Assembly (NCBI GenBank): GCA_945888895.1
Contig: CAMDAY010000034.1
Location: 1 to 13,535, forward strand
Direction: 5' to 3'
Length of the DNA: 13,535 bases
Origin: Dehalococcoides mccartyi
GTDB taxonomy: Bacteria > Chloroflexota > Dehalococcoidia > UBA2979
A program made the translations under genes and the position numbers. Below are positions 1-6,248 of this stretch, piece after piece; the first letter of the stretch is position 1, and each line of letters begins with the position of its first letter. The notes under the pieces are model-generated. The model made no database searches and had not been told where the DNA came from. It saw only the letters and a list, made by a program, of their open reading frames with translations.

Positions 1-181
1 CACGTTCGAGGTCGTTCGGCGGCGCCGTGCGCGTGGTCAGCACGACGGACATCGGCGCGGCGACGAGGACGAGGGCGGGGAGCAGCCACAGCATCACGGT
101 GTAGCGACGGGGGCGTCCCGGCGTCCCGATCACGGATGCGTCGAACGTGGTTCCCTGGAACGAATCGGGCGGCGCCGTCAT
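1..181 (-). CDS. Probable SEDS-family (FtsW/RodA-like) membrane protein, N-terminal 60 codons only
   Basis: Only the N-terminus is inside the window; the gene runs off the left edge. Its ATG (181-179) overlaps the TGA of the FHA gene (ATGA), so the two are probably translationally coupled. The visible peptide has a polar N-terminus of about 25 residues, then RRYTVMLWLLPALVLVAAPM, a basic residue pair followed by a hydrophobic segment, then TTRTAPPNDLE. This pattern (R-x-T-E/V, first membrane helix, then a short TG/TAP-P-x-D-L segment) resembles the start of actinobacterial and Chloroflexota FtsW/RodA proteins, the peptidoglycan glycosyltransferases that polymerise lipid II at the membrane. 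In many Gram-positive-type genomes a SEDS gene follows FHA genes, which supports the call. The identification rests on one membrane segment and on context, so another polytopic membrane protein is possible. Confidence 0.5.
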   Translation of the reverse strand, partial: MTAPPDSFQGTTFDASVIGTPGRPRRYTVMLWLLPALVLVAAPMSVVLTTRTAPPNDLER

Positions 182-732
182 CGCGCGACGTTCCGCGGCG
201 TGTCGCGCACGAGGCGCGCGACCACGGGGCCGAAGCGCACCTCGGCGGAGGGGTCGAGGCGCTCACGCCCGGAGACGCGGTGCGATCCGATGTACGTGCC
301 GTTCGTGGAGCCGAGATCCTCGACCCACCACGCGCCGCGGTCGGGGAACACGCGCGCGTGGCGCGAAGACACCTGCCGCTCGGGCAACACGATCGTGCTC
401 CCCGCGCTGCGTCCGATGAGCGCCGGCCCACGCAGCGCATACGAGCGCCCGGCGAGGCGCCCCGGCCCACCACCCTCGCCCGTGTACGCGAGCACCTCGA
501 GGTGGTCACCCGCGCGTGCGGGTGCCGCTGTGGGGGCTACTTCGACGCGGGTCATGGAGATGGGCGCGGCCGCGGCGACGGTGCGCGTGGGGATCGCGAT
601 CGCGTAGGGCATCGTGCGCGCGCGCACCTCGGCTCGGAGTGCGCGGATGGCGACGAGGAGAAAGAGGTACAGCGCCGCGGCGACGCCGATGCGCAGCCCG
701 AGGAGCACCAGGGGCCAGTTGTCCTGCAGCAT
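178..732 (-). CDS. Membrane-anchored FHA-domain protein
   Basis: A 184-residue protein. The ATG at 732 is chosen over an upstream ATG at 798 because it is preceded by a good ribosome binding site (GGAGAG, about 4 nt away) and starts directly before the membrane helix. Residues 7-29 form one hydrophobic segment, followed by a basic stretch (positive-inside rule) and an Ala/Pro-rich linker to about residue 75. The C-terminal half is a forkhead-associated domain with the signature elements GRS (107-109), SSRH (122-125) and DLGSTNGTYIG (139-149), so the phosphothreonine-binding Arg, Ser and Asn residues are present. FHA domains read phosphothreonine marks made by Ser/Thr kinases. The arrangement resembles actinobacterial FhaB/FipA-type proteins that link kinase signalling to cell wall growth. 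Its TGA overlaps the next gene, a probable SEDS protein. The divergent neighbours are kinase-fold proteins, which suggests that it reads their output. Confidence 0.88.
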   Translation of the reverse strand: MLQDNWPLVLLGLRIGVAAALYLFLLVAIRALRAEVRARTMPYAIAIPTRTVAAAAPISMTRVEVAPTAAPARAGDHLEVLAYTGEGGGPGRLAGRSYALRGPALIGRSAGSTIVLPERQVSSRHARVFPDRGAWWVEDLGSTNGTYIGSHRVSGRERLDPSAEVRFGPVVARLVRDTPRNVAR

Positions 733-846
733 CCGCTCTCCCACACCGACCGATGGGCGCCCCCGCAGGCGGCTATGATAGTTCAACCAGTGTCGCACAG
801 CCCAACGGAGCGACCGTTGCGATCCTGCGTGGGTGTGGGAGTACAG
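733..846. promoter_or_regulatory. Divergent intergenic region between the FHA gene and the pseudokinase-RodZ gene
   Basis: This 114-bp region separates two divergent start codons. It contains TATGAT at 774-779, a good -10 match for rightward transcription, but no convincing -35 element lies 16-18 bp upstream. Leftward, the same AT-rich spot reads TATCAT (780-775). If the rightward -10 is used, transcription would begin near 786. That would exclude an in-frame ATG at 775 and favour the GTG at 847, which has its own GGGAG ribosome binding site. The promoter call is inference from sequence only. Confidence 0.3.
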
Positions 847-2088
847 GTGACCGCGGACGGCGACCTCATCGGGCGGCGCTACCGGATCGGACGGTTCGAC
901 CGCGCCGTCGGATCACTGCGCCGCGCGCCGGGCACGGACACACGCCTCAACCGCCCCGTGCTGATCTGGATGAGCGAGACCAGCGGCGCCGACGAGGACG
1001 CCCTGCTTGAGGTCGCGCGCACCGTCGGTCAGTCGGCCTCCTCGACCTTCCTCCGCATCCTCGACGTCGCGTACGAGGACGAGGGCGTTGCGGTGATCCT
1101 CGAGTCCGCGGGCGGGTCGCTCGCCGAGGCGGGTGGCCTCGTGCCGATCGAGGTGCGCTCGGCGGCCCGGCTGCTCGACGCGGTCGACCGCGCCGTGGAG
1201 GACGACGGCCTGACTCCCGCGCGGGCAGCCCGCACCGACATCTTCGCGGCAGACGGCGACGTGATCGCCGACCCGATCGCGCTGTTCCTCCCGGCCATGC
1301 CCGGCGAGCGCGAGATTCCCACCGCGGTGCTTCACGAGCGCCTCGCTGCGCTGCTCATCGAGCACGCCGAGGATGGCACCGCGCTCGCCCAGGCGCTGAG
1401 CGAGGACACGGCATCCGAGATGCGCTCGACGGCGCGTGCTCGTGGTGCCCTCGTCGGCGCGGGCGCTGGCGGCCCGTACATCGACGACGACCCGACCGTC
1501 GTGTTCACCGCTCCACCGCCGCCCGTCGCGACCATCCCCACGCCCCGCGCGACCTCGATGCCGGTCGCGCCGCCGCCCGTTGAGGAGCGCCTCGGGGCGT
1601 TCGAGCCGACGCCGGAGCCTGCCTCGACCGCCGAGGAGGCCGCGCCCAAGCCTCGGCGAGGCGCGATGCCGTGGCGGGTGTTCGTGCCGCTCTACACGGG
1701 GCTCGCGCTCGTCGTCTTCGGCGCGCTGTTCTTTGCGCTGCGCTCGCCAGATGGGACACCGACGGCCACACCAACCACCGCCGCAGGACAGCAGTCCGGC
1801 CCGCCCGCCATCGCCCCGGCGGCGGGTCACGTGACGGTGGGCCTCGCGGCCACCGAGGACAGCGGAGTGCGTGTCACCGTCGACGGCGTCGTGCAGTTCG
1901 ACGGCACGCTGGCCGCCGGCCAGAAGCAGGCCTACGACGGCAAGCAGCGCATCGACGTGTGGACCGACAAGGGCAAGACGCTGAACATCGCGATCAACGG
2001 GAAGAACGTCGGCCCGTACTCCCCCGCCATAGGTCACGCCGATTGGAACCGCATCGACTTCTCGTTCTGGCCGGGCTGGACGCCATGA
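847..2088 (+). CDS. Membrane protein with cytoplasmic pseudokinase domain and RodZ-like (DUF4115) extracytoplasmic domain
   Basis: 413 residues from GTG 847, chosen because GGGAG lies 5 nt upstream. Residues 8-150 follow the layout of a bacterial Ser/Thr kinase N-lobe: GRRYRIGRF, then DTRLNRPVLIWM where the invariant Lys of VAIK is replaced (W41), then a FLRILDV stretch and a SLAE hinge-like stretch. The catalytic loop and the DFG motif are not recognisable (LTPARAARTD, later ADP), so this should be a pseudokinase. A long Pro/Thr/Ala-rich linker (about 205-270) leads to one transmembrane helix (276-298) and another low-complexity stretch. The C-terminal domain (about 328-411; GVRVTVDG, then INGKNVGPYS and FSFWPGW) resembles the DUF4115 domain at the C-terminus of RodZ, the morphogenesis protein. 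The fusion suggests a sensor or scaffold linking kinase signalling to cell-shape machinery. Its TGA overlaps the ATG of the small kinase downstream. The domain layout is fairly sure; the function is inferred. Confidence 0.8.
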   Translation: MTADGDLIGRRYRIGRFDRAVGSLRRAPGTDTRLNRPVLIWMSETSGADEDALLEVARTVGQSASSTFLRILDVAYEDEGVAVILESAGGSLAEAGGLVPIEVRSAARLLDAVDRAVEDDGLTPARAARTDIFAADGDVIADPIALFLPAMPGEREIPTAVLHERLAALLIEHAEDGTALAQALSEDTASEMRSTARARGALVGAGAGGPYIDDDPTVVFTAPPPPVATIPTPRATSMPVAPPPVEERLGAFEPTPEPASTAEEAAPKPRRGAMPWRVFVPLYTGLALVVFGALFFALRSPDGTPTATPTTAAGQQSGPPAIAPAAGHVTVGLAATEDSGVRVTVDGVVQFDGTLAAGQKQAYDGKQRIDVWTDKGKTLNIAINGKNVGPYSPAIGHADWNRIDFSFWPGWTP

Positions 2089-2645
2089 TCTCGCTCGCCA
2101 CGCTCGTCGAGGGTCGCTACGCGCTCGGCGAGACGATCGCCATCGGCGGCGCGTACACGATCGCGCGCGCACACGACACAAGGCTGCGGAGGGATGTCGC
2201 GATCAAGCGCGCGCGCACCCCCGATGCCGCATCGGCCGCACGCCTGCGCATCGAGGCGTCGATGCTCGCGCGCTGCGCACACCCCGGCGTCGTCGGCTGC
2301 CTCGACCTCATCGATGACCTCGATGGCGGGCCCGCGCTGGTGCTGCAGCTCGTCGAGAGTGGCAACCTCGCGCAGCATACCGATATTGCACCAATCCACG
2401 AAGCCCTCGCCCGCACGTGGATCGACGAGGTAGCGAGCGCCGTCGACCACCTGCACACGCGCAACATCGCGCACGGCGACCTCAAGCCGGGGAACGTGAT
2501 GGTCGATACCGACGGTCGCGTCGTCCTCGTGGACTTCGACCGCGCCCGCGACGCCTCGCCCGACGCGATCGACGACGACCGACGCGCGCTCGACGCGCTA
2601 CGGTCCTGGCTCCTCAAACGGTCTGAGGTGGTCGCCGCCCGCTAG
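2085..2645 (+). CDS. Minimal protein kinase-like protein with a truncated C-lobe
   Basis: 186 residues; the ATG overlaps the TGA of the preceding gene (ATGA). The N-lobe has RYALGETIAIGGAY, where the Gly-rich loop is degenerate, then DVAIKRA with the ATP-anchoring Lys (K41) and a helix-C Glu (E57). The catalytic loop reads HGDLKPGN (130-137), so the catalytic Asp132, Lys134 and Asn137 are kept, but the HRD motif is HGD. The metal motif is DFD (150-152) instead of DFG. Only about 35 residues follow, so the activation segment, APE motif and most of the usual C-lobe of a Hanks-type kinase (about 260 residues) are missing. HGD loops and short C-lobes also occur in Bud32- and aminoglycoside-kinase-like families, so it may phosphorylate a protein or a small molecule. 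It may work as a pair with the coupled pseudokinase. No frameshift was seen that would extend it. Confidence 0.82.
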   Translation: MISLATLVEGRYALGETIAIGGAYTIARAHDTRLRRDVAIKRARTPDAASAARLRIEASMLARCAHPGVVGCLDLIDDLDGGPALVLQLVESGNLAQHTDIAPIHEALARTWIDEVASAVDHLHTRNIAHGDLKPGNVMVDTDGRVVLVDFDRARDASPDAIDDDRRALDALRSWLLKRSEVVAAR

Positions 2646-2652
2646 TCCGCGG

Positions 2653-3042
2653 TTACTCCCCGAGATTCACGACGATGTTGTCGGGGGAGCGCACCAGCAC
2701 CGCCTCGTACAACTCGTCATACGGGTTCTCCTCGATGTGGTGAACGTGCGGCGGCACCCAGATGAAGTCGCCCGGCTCCGCCTCCACGAATTCGGTGAAG
2801 CCCTCGCCGAAGTAGACGCGCAGGCGTCCCTTCAGCACGTACACGCCCGTCTCCGCCTCGCCATGGTGGTGCGGCGGGCCCTTCTCGTTGGGGGCGGCCG
2901 TGACGTAGCCCATCCACAACCTCGACGCACCGACGGTGTTCGGGGTGACGCCGGGGAAGCGCTCCATGCCGCGCGTCTGGATCGTCGTGTCTGAGGCCTG
3001 CCGCCGCACGATGCGGGGACAGTCTTCGGGTGGCGTAGTCAT
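2653..3042 (-). CDS. Small cupin-fold protein
   Basis: 129 residues from the ATG at 3042, which has AAGGGA 6 nt upstream; a longer start at 3075 lacks this. It is a single-domain cupin. Motif 1 is HHHGEAETGVYVLKG, giving the metal-binding His residues and Glu. Motif 2 is PGDFIWVPPHVHHIEEN, giving the last metal-binding His. Such proteins bind a divalent metal and act as small dioxygenases, isomerases or sugar/acid-binding proteins; the sequence does not show which. The gene is convergent with the mini-kinase (7 nt between stops) and divergent from the aldo/keto reductase (98 nt between starts), so it could share regulation with the latter. A TAGGAT hexamer on the minus strand (3083-3078) is a possible -10 without a clear -35. 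Confidence 0.85.
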   Translation of the reverse strand: MTTPPEDCPRIVRRQASDTTIQTRGMERFPGVTPNTVGASRLWMGYVTAAPNEKGPPHHHGEAETGVYVLKGRLRVYFGEGFTEFVEAEPGDFIWVPPHVHHIEENPYDELYEAVLVRSPDNIVVNLGE

Positions 3043-3140
3043 CGGGGTTCCCTTCGCGATCGCGGCGGATCGCAAACATCCTACCGCTACGATGCATCTG
3101 GATCGGCTCCGCCCGGGGGCTGGATAGCTGGAGGCGCCCG

Positions 3141-4058
3141 ATGGTCGAGACCACCCTGCCCACGCGCATCCTCGGGCGGACAGGCCTCGAGGTGTCGACG
3201 CTCGGCTACGGCACCGTGGAGCTGCGCAATGCGCGGCCCGAGGCGCGGCGCGTGACGGACACCGTGGCAGGTGAGCTGCTGAACGCCGTCCTCGACGCGG
3301 GGATCACCTTCATCGACACGTCGCCGGACTACGGGCTCGCCGAGGAAATGATTGGTCGCTTCATCGCGCACCGTCGCGAGGAGTACTACCTCGCCTCGAA
3401 GTGCGCGTGCCCGATGGTCGAGGGCGGCTCCCACGACTACTCGCGCGAGAACGTGATCGCGAACGTCGAGCAGAGCCTGCGTCGGATGAACACCGACTAC
3501 CTCGACCTGGTGCAGTTTCACGGACGGCCCGTGCTGGCAGAGCTGGAGCACACCGGCGCGATCGAGGCGCTCGATGACTTGCGCCGGGCCGGCAAGGTGC
3601 GTCACATCGGTGCCTCCGCGTGGGGGGCTGACCTCGACGAGCTGATCGCGACCGGGACGTTCGATGCGTTCCAGATCCCATACTCGCTGCTGGAGCGCGC
3701 GAACGAGGAGCGCATCAGTGCGGCCGCGCAGGCCGGCGCGGGCACGATCATTCGAGGCGGCGCGGCACGCGGCGCGCCGGCCGACGACAAGAACTGGTCT
3801 GTCACGTCTGCCGCCGTGTCGGGCGAGCAGGCGCAGAGCACGTGGCAACGCGCTGGCCTCGACGACCTCCTCGACGGCGCGTCGAGGATGGAGTTCACGC
3901 TGCGGTTCACGCTCACGCACCCCGACCTGCACACGACGATCGTCGGCACGAGCCGCCTCGAACACCTCGAGGACAACGTTGCGGTGCTGCGCAAGGGGCC
4001 GCTGCCTCGCGACGTGTACGCCGAAGCGAAGCGCCGCCTCGACGCCGTCGGGGGCTAG
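3141..4058 (+). CDS. Aldo/keto reductase
   Basis: 305 residues, a full-length member of the NAD(P)H-dependent aldo/keto reductase superfamily ((beta/alpha)8 barrel). The start ATG has GAGG 6 nt upstream. The four catalytic residues are visible: Asp59 (FIDTSPDYG), Tyr64 (same motif), Lys87 (LASKC) and His127 (VQFHG). The N-terminal LGRTGLEVSTLGYGT and the later GKVRHIGASAWG are typical of the AKR groups related to L-glyceraldehyde 3-phosphate reductase and YajO/Tas-like proteins. The cofactor-binding tail is recognisable as TTIVGTSRLEHLEDNV. The natural substrate cannot be read from sequence. It is divergent from the cupin and convergent with the hydrolase, with 6 nt between stop codons and no room for a separate terminator. 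The family call is secure. Confidence 0.93.
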   Translation: MVETTLPTRILGRTGLEVSTLGYGTVELRNARPEARRVTDTVAGELLNAVLDAGITFIDTSPDYGLAEEMIGRFIAHRREEYYLASKCACPMVEGGSHDYSRENVIANVEQSLRRMNTDYLDLVQFHGRPVLAELEHTGAIEALDDLRRAGKVRHIGASAWGADLDELIATGTFDAFQIPYSLLERANEERISAAAQAGAGTIIRGGAARGAPADDKNWSVTSAAVSGEQAQSTWQRAGLDDLLDGASRMEFTLRFTLTHPDLHTTIVGTSRLEHLEDNVAVLRKGPLPRDVYAEAKRRLDAVGG

Positions 4059-4064
4059 CGAGGG

Positions 4065-4967
4065 CTACGCGCGCCCGTCGACCGCGTCGAGGAAAGCCCG
4101 GATCTCGCTGATCGTGCGCGCGGGGTCGTCGTGCTGGATGCCGTGACCGACGTTCGGGATCACCGCCGACCGCACCGCCTTCGCGTGCGTGAACAGCGCG
4201 GCCGCGTCATGACGCTGCACCGCTCGAGCTGACCCACTGCCGCCTGCGAACAGCAGCATCACCGGGCACTCGATGACCTCCCAGAACCGCTCGAGCTCTT
4301 CGGCACGGATCTCCATGGAGGTCCGCGTGTCGCCCGCGGCCCACGGGTCGAACTTCCAGACGTAGCCGCCCTCAACCTGGCGCGCGCCGTGCCGTGCGAG
4401 GTGCTCCAGCCACTCTCGCGGCTGCTGGGGGTTCGAGCGCTGCAGGCGGTCGGCCATCTCGCCCAGGTTCGCGTACACGCGCGGGGTCTGCGTTTCCAGC
4501 GCGCGCGCGTGCTCGGCCCAGGTGCGCGCCCACCGCGGCCCCATGCCGTCCGAGGCGAACTTCGGGTTCATCGTGTGCGTGCCCTCGATGGCGATCGCGG
4601 CGGCGAACAGCTCCGGGAACATCGCGGCGGCGACGAGCGTGCTGGACGCGCCGTACGAGTGTCCGACGACGCGCGCCGTCTGCCCCTGCCCCGCGACCTC
4701 GATGAGCCGCGCGATGTCGAGGGCCACGTCCGGGATGGCGTACTGCGAGCCGGGCGCCCAGTCGGAGTCGCCGTGCCCGCGCACGTCCAGCGACAGCACG
4801 TGGTAGCCCTCCCCGACGCCGCGCACGATGCGGTCCCACGAGCGGGCGTGGTCGGAGCCGCCATGCACGAAGATCAGCGGCGGCGCGTCCTCGTTCCCCC
4901 AGTCCCAGTAGGACAGGCGCAGGCGCTGCGACTCGAAGAATCGCTGCGTGGGTTCCCGGTCGACCAT
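4065..4967 (-). CDS. Alpha/beta hydrolase
   Basis: 300 residues from the ATG at 4967, with GGAAGG about 8 nt upstream. It has the alpha/beta-hydrolase core: the oxyanion-hole HGG (35-37, in LIFVHGGSDH), DVRGHGDSD (61-69), the nucleophile elbow GHSYGA with Ser104, a cap region (about 132-225), and the C-terminal His275 in PNVGHG. The usual catalytic acid after strand 7 is not where expected: PVMLLFAGGSGSA has no Asp. Glu129, 25 residues after the nucleophile at the end of the preceding strand (AIEGTH), is a plausible substitute, as in haloalkane dehalogenases of the LinB type, where the acid sits after strand 6. Likely an esterase, lactonase or C-C hydrolase; the substrate is unknown. Confidence 0.9.
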   Translation of the reverse strand: MVDREPTQRFFESQRLRLSYWDWGNEDAPPLIFVHGGSDHARSWDRIVRGVGEGYHVLSLDVRGHGDSDWAPGSQYAIPDVALDIARLIEVAGQGQTARVVGHSYGASSTLVAAAMFPELFAAAIAIEGTHTMNPKFASDGMGPRWARTWAEHARALETQTPRVYANLGEMADRLQRSNPQQPREWLEHLARHGARQVEGGYVWKFDPWAAGDTRTSMEIRAEELERFWEVIECPVMLLFAGGSGSARAVQRHDAAALFTHAKAVRSAVIPNVGHGIQHDDPARTISEIRAFLDAVDGRA

Positions 4968-4999
4968 GCCTGTCACCTTCCTGTCGCGCGTCCTCGCGG

Positions 5000-5029
5000 A
5001 TTCTAGGCACAACCTCGCCAACGTGTCGG
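5000..5029 (-). promoter_or_regulatory. Candidate promoter of the alpha/beta hydrolase gene
   Basis: On the minus strand, TAGAAT (5005-5000) is a good -10 match. CCGACA (5029-5024) is a 4/6 match to the -35 consensus at 18-bp spacing. Transcription would start near 4993, giving a leader of about 26 nt before the ATG at 4967. The call rests on motif resemblance only. Confidence 0.3.
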
Positions 5030-5058
5030 CTGACGCCTCCGCGTGCGACACTCCCGCG

Positions 5059-5253
5059 ATGGCGCGTCCTCTGCCCGCTCGTGAGTTCGATACGGCGACT
5101 GCTGCGCCTCGACGCCCGCGTGCCGCCCAGCTCACCGAGCACCCTGATGGCATGTGGGGGCTGCGTCGAGGGCGCCTGTTCGCCCGGCGCACGCCCCAGC
5201 CCGCCCTGTTCCTCGACCGTGACGGCGTGATCGTCGAGGAGGTCGACCACCTG
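5059..5253 (+). pseudogene. N-terminal remnant of a GmhB/HisB-type HAD phosphatase
   Basis: The frame open through this stretch ends in PALFLDRDGVIVEEVDHLP, which holds the HAD motif I (DxDG with the nucleophile Asp) in the form typical of histidinol-phosphate phosphatase / D-glycero-D-manno-heptose 1,7-bisphosphate 7-phosphatase. Those enzymes are about 170-190 residues long and need two further motifs; here the family resemblance stops directly after motif I. From about 5253 the DNA encodes, in another frame, the end of an unrelated protein. Possible starts are ATG 5059 and ATG 5152. The first gives a poorly conserved Arg/Ala-rich leader, so the true start is uncertain. This is a broken gene, not a functional phosphatase. 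The motif identification is strong but short. Confidence 0.7.
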
Positions 5254-5455
5254 CCAGCGCATCCAGCAGCTCGTCCCCGGCTTCGTCTACGTCGAGGCCC
5301 CGATCGGCGAGGACCCCGATAAGCGTGACTACCTGGTCTCCAACGCGAAGGTGGAGGCGACGGGCTTCCAGCCGGAGTGGGGCCTGGACCGTGGTCTCGA
5401 GGAGCTCATCCGCGGCTACCAGATGATCCGCAACTCGCGCTTCTCGAACGTCTAG
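5252..5455 (+). pseudogene. C-terminal remnant of a nucleotide-sugar epimerase/dehydratase (SDR family)
   Basis: This frame (a different one from the adjoining HAD remnant) encodes about 67 residues up to TAG at 5453. It reads CQRIQQLVPGF, VYVEAPIGEDPDKRDY, then LVSNAKVEATGFQP, LEELIRGYQMIRN and SRFSNV at the end. This is the C-terminal end of the extended-SDR NAD-dependent epimerase/dehydratase group (dTDP-glucose 4,6-dehydratase / UDP-glucose 4-epimerase relatives), where DPDKRDY-x-VSN and ELI-x-GY are characteristic. The Rossmann domain and the catalytic YxxxK are absent, and the frame is closed upstream by a TGA at 5228. No start codon or ribosome binding site fits. It looks like the 3' end of a deleted gene. 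Downstream it stops 29 nt before the convergent PHP gene. Confidence 0.78.
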
Positions 5456-5484
5456 GACGCCACGTTCAGCGCTCGCCGTGTGGC

Positions 5485-6174
5485 TTACTCGTGCCCCTCG
5501 AGGGGGGCGAGTGGCTTGCGCTCCGGCGAGCTGACCGAGGCGATCGTCAGGCTGGCGATCAGGTCGACCAGCTCGTGCTCATCCGCCGGGATCGCGGGGA
5601 CGGGCAGGGTGATGCAGCCCAGCTCATGCACGTGGTGCGCGTCGCTGCCGATGGTGACCGGCAGGCCAGAGATGCGCGCCACCTCCGCGGCCATCGCGTT
5701 CTCGCGGTCGTTGCTGCCGCCGTTCTCGATCTCGATCGCGTCGATCAGCGTGAACAGCTCGTGCGCCGCCAGGTCCTCGGGCGTCGCGCCCTGTGGGAAC
5801 ACCGGGCGGCCGCCGGCGTGCACGGCGTCGAAGTAGTAGCGGAACGGATGCGCGAGGATGCTGAACATCCCGTTGGCCTTCGCGTGGGCCAGCACCTCGC
5901 GGCCATTCGAGGGCGCTGACATCCCCTCCGGCGCACCGAGCAGGATGATGTGCCCGACGTCCGTCGTGGCCTCCATCGCGCGATAGACCCGGACGCCCCA
6001 GCGGTCGAAGAACGCCTCGCGCTCCCACTCCGACCACACGCGGTAGTGCTCCGCGACCACGACGCCGCGGACGCCCGCCTCGGCGGCTGCTTCGCCGAGC
6101 TTATCGGTGCTGATGCTGGAGTCAGCCGACCCCGCGCGCGTGTGGACGTGGATCTCGAGCCACTCGGACGGCAC
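5485..6174 (-). CDS. PHP-domain metal-dependent phosphoesterase
   Basis: 229 residues from GTG 6174, chosen because GGAGG lies 8 nt upstream and because the PHP domain begins at once; the frame is open further upstream without family resemblance. All metal-binding motifs are visible: EIHVHT (His9, His11), AEH (43), Glu68 with His75, LAHPFRY (His109) and GSDAHH (Asp178, His180). This matches the polymerase and histidinol phosphatase (PHP) family, trinuclear metal enzymes that remove phosphate from nucleotides or sugars. Stand-alone members of this size include nucleoside 3',5'-bisphosphate and histidinol phosphatases; the substrate is not evident. It lies 74 nt downstream of the acyl-CoA dehydrogenase on the same strand and may share its transcript. 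A palindromic repeat sits in the gap, and the ribosome binding site falls within one copy of the flanking direct repeat. Confidence 0.88.
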   Translation of the reverse strand: MPSEWLEIHVHTRAGSADSSISTDKLGEAAAEAGVRGVVVAEHYRVWSEWEREAFFDRWGVRVYRAMEATTDVGHIILLGAPEGMSAPSNGREVLAHAKANGMFSILAHPFRYYFDAVHAGGRPVFPQGATPEDLAAHELFTLIDAIEIENGGSNDRENAMAAEVARISGLPVTIGSDAHHVHELGCITLPVPAIPADEHELVDLIASLTIASVSSPERKPLAPLEGHE

Positions 6175-6182
6175 TAGCGCGC

Positions 6183-6241
6183 GGCCTCCGGCTCCCTCGC
6201 CCACGAAGTGGGAGAGGGCTGGGGTGAGGGCCTCCGGCTCC
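6183..6241. repeat. REP-like palindromic extragenic element flanked by 13-bp direct repeats
   Basis: A stem-loop with arms 6194-6204 (CCCTCGCCCAC) and 6208-6218 (GTGGGAGAGGG), 10 of 11 pairs, with loop GAA, is followed by CTGGGGTGAGGG. A perfect 13-bp direct repeat, GGCCTCCGGCTCC, lies at 6183-6195 and 6229-6241 (46-bp period). The core CTCACCCCAGCCCTCTCCCAC (rc) resembles a palindromic intergenic repeat seen in many GC-rich genomes. It lies between the stop of the acyl-CoA dehydrogenase reading and the PHP gene start. The first direct repeat carries the Shine-Dalgarno sequence of the PHP gene. It may attenuate or protect the transcript between the two genes, or may just be a mobile palindrome. 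Confidence 0.7.
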
Positions 6242-6248
6242 GAATCAC

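Noticed and set aside
136..846. Long upstream extension of the pseudokinase-RodZ gene to an ATG near 136
   Set aside because: It runs antisense over the whole FHA gene, encodes low-complexity Arg-rich sequence without family resemblance, and the GTG at 847 has a clear ribosome binding site.
913..2181. 422-codon open frame on the minus strand
   Set aside because: Arg/Gly/Asp-rich shadow of the pseudokinase-RodZ and mini-kinase genes, typical of GC-rich DNA; no motif.
5377..5919. Open frame of 180 codons starting inside the epimerase remnant
   Set aside because: Mostly antisense to the PHP gene, which has a complete set of metal-binding motifs; it has no recognisable motif of its own.
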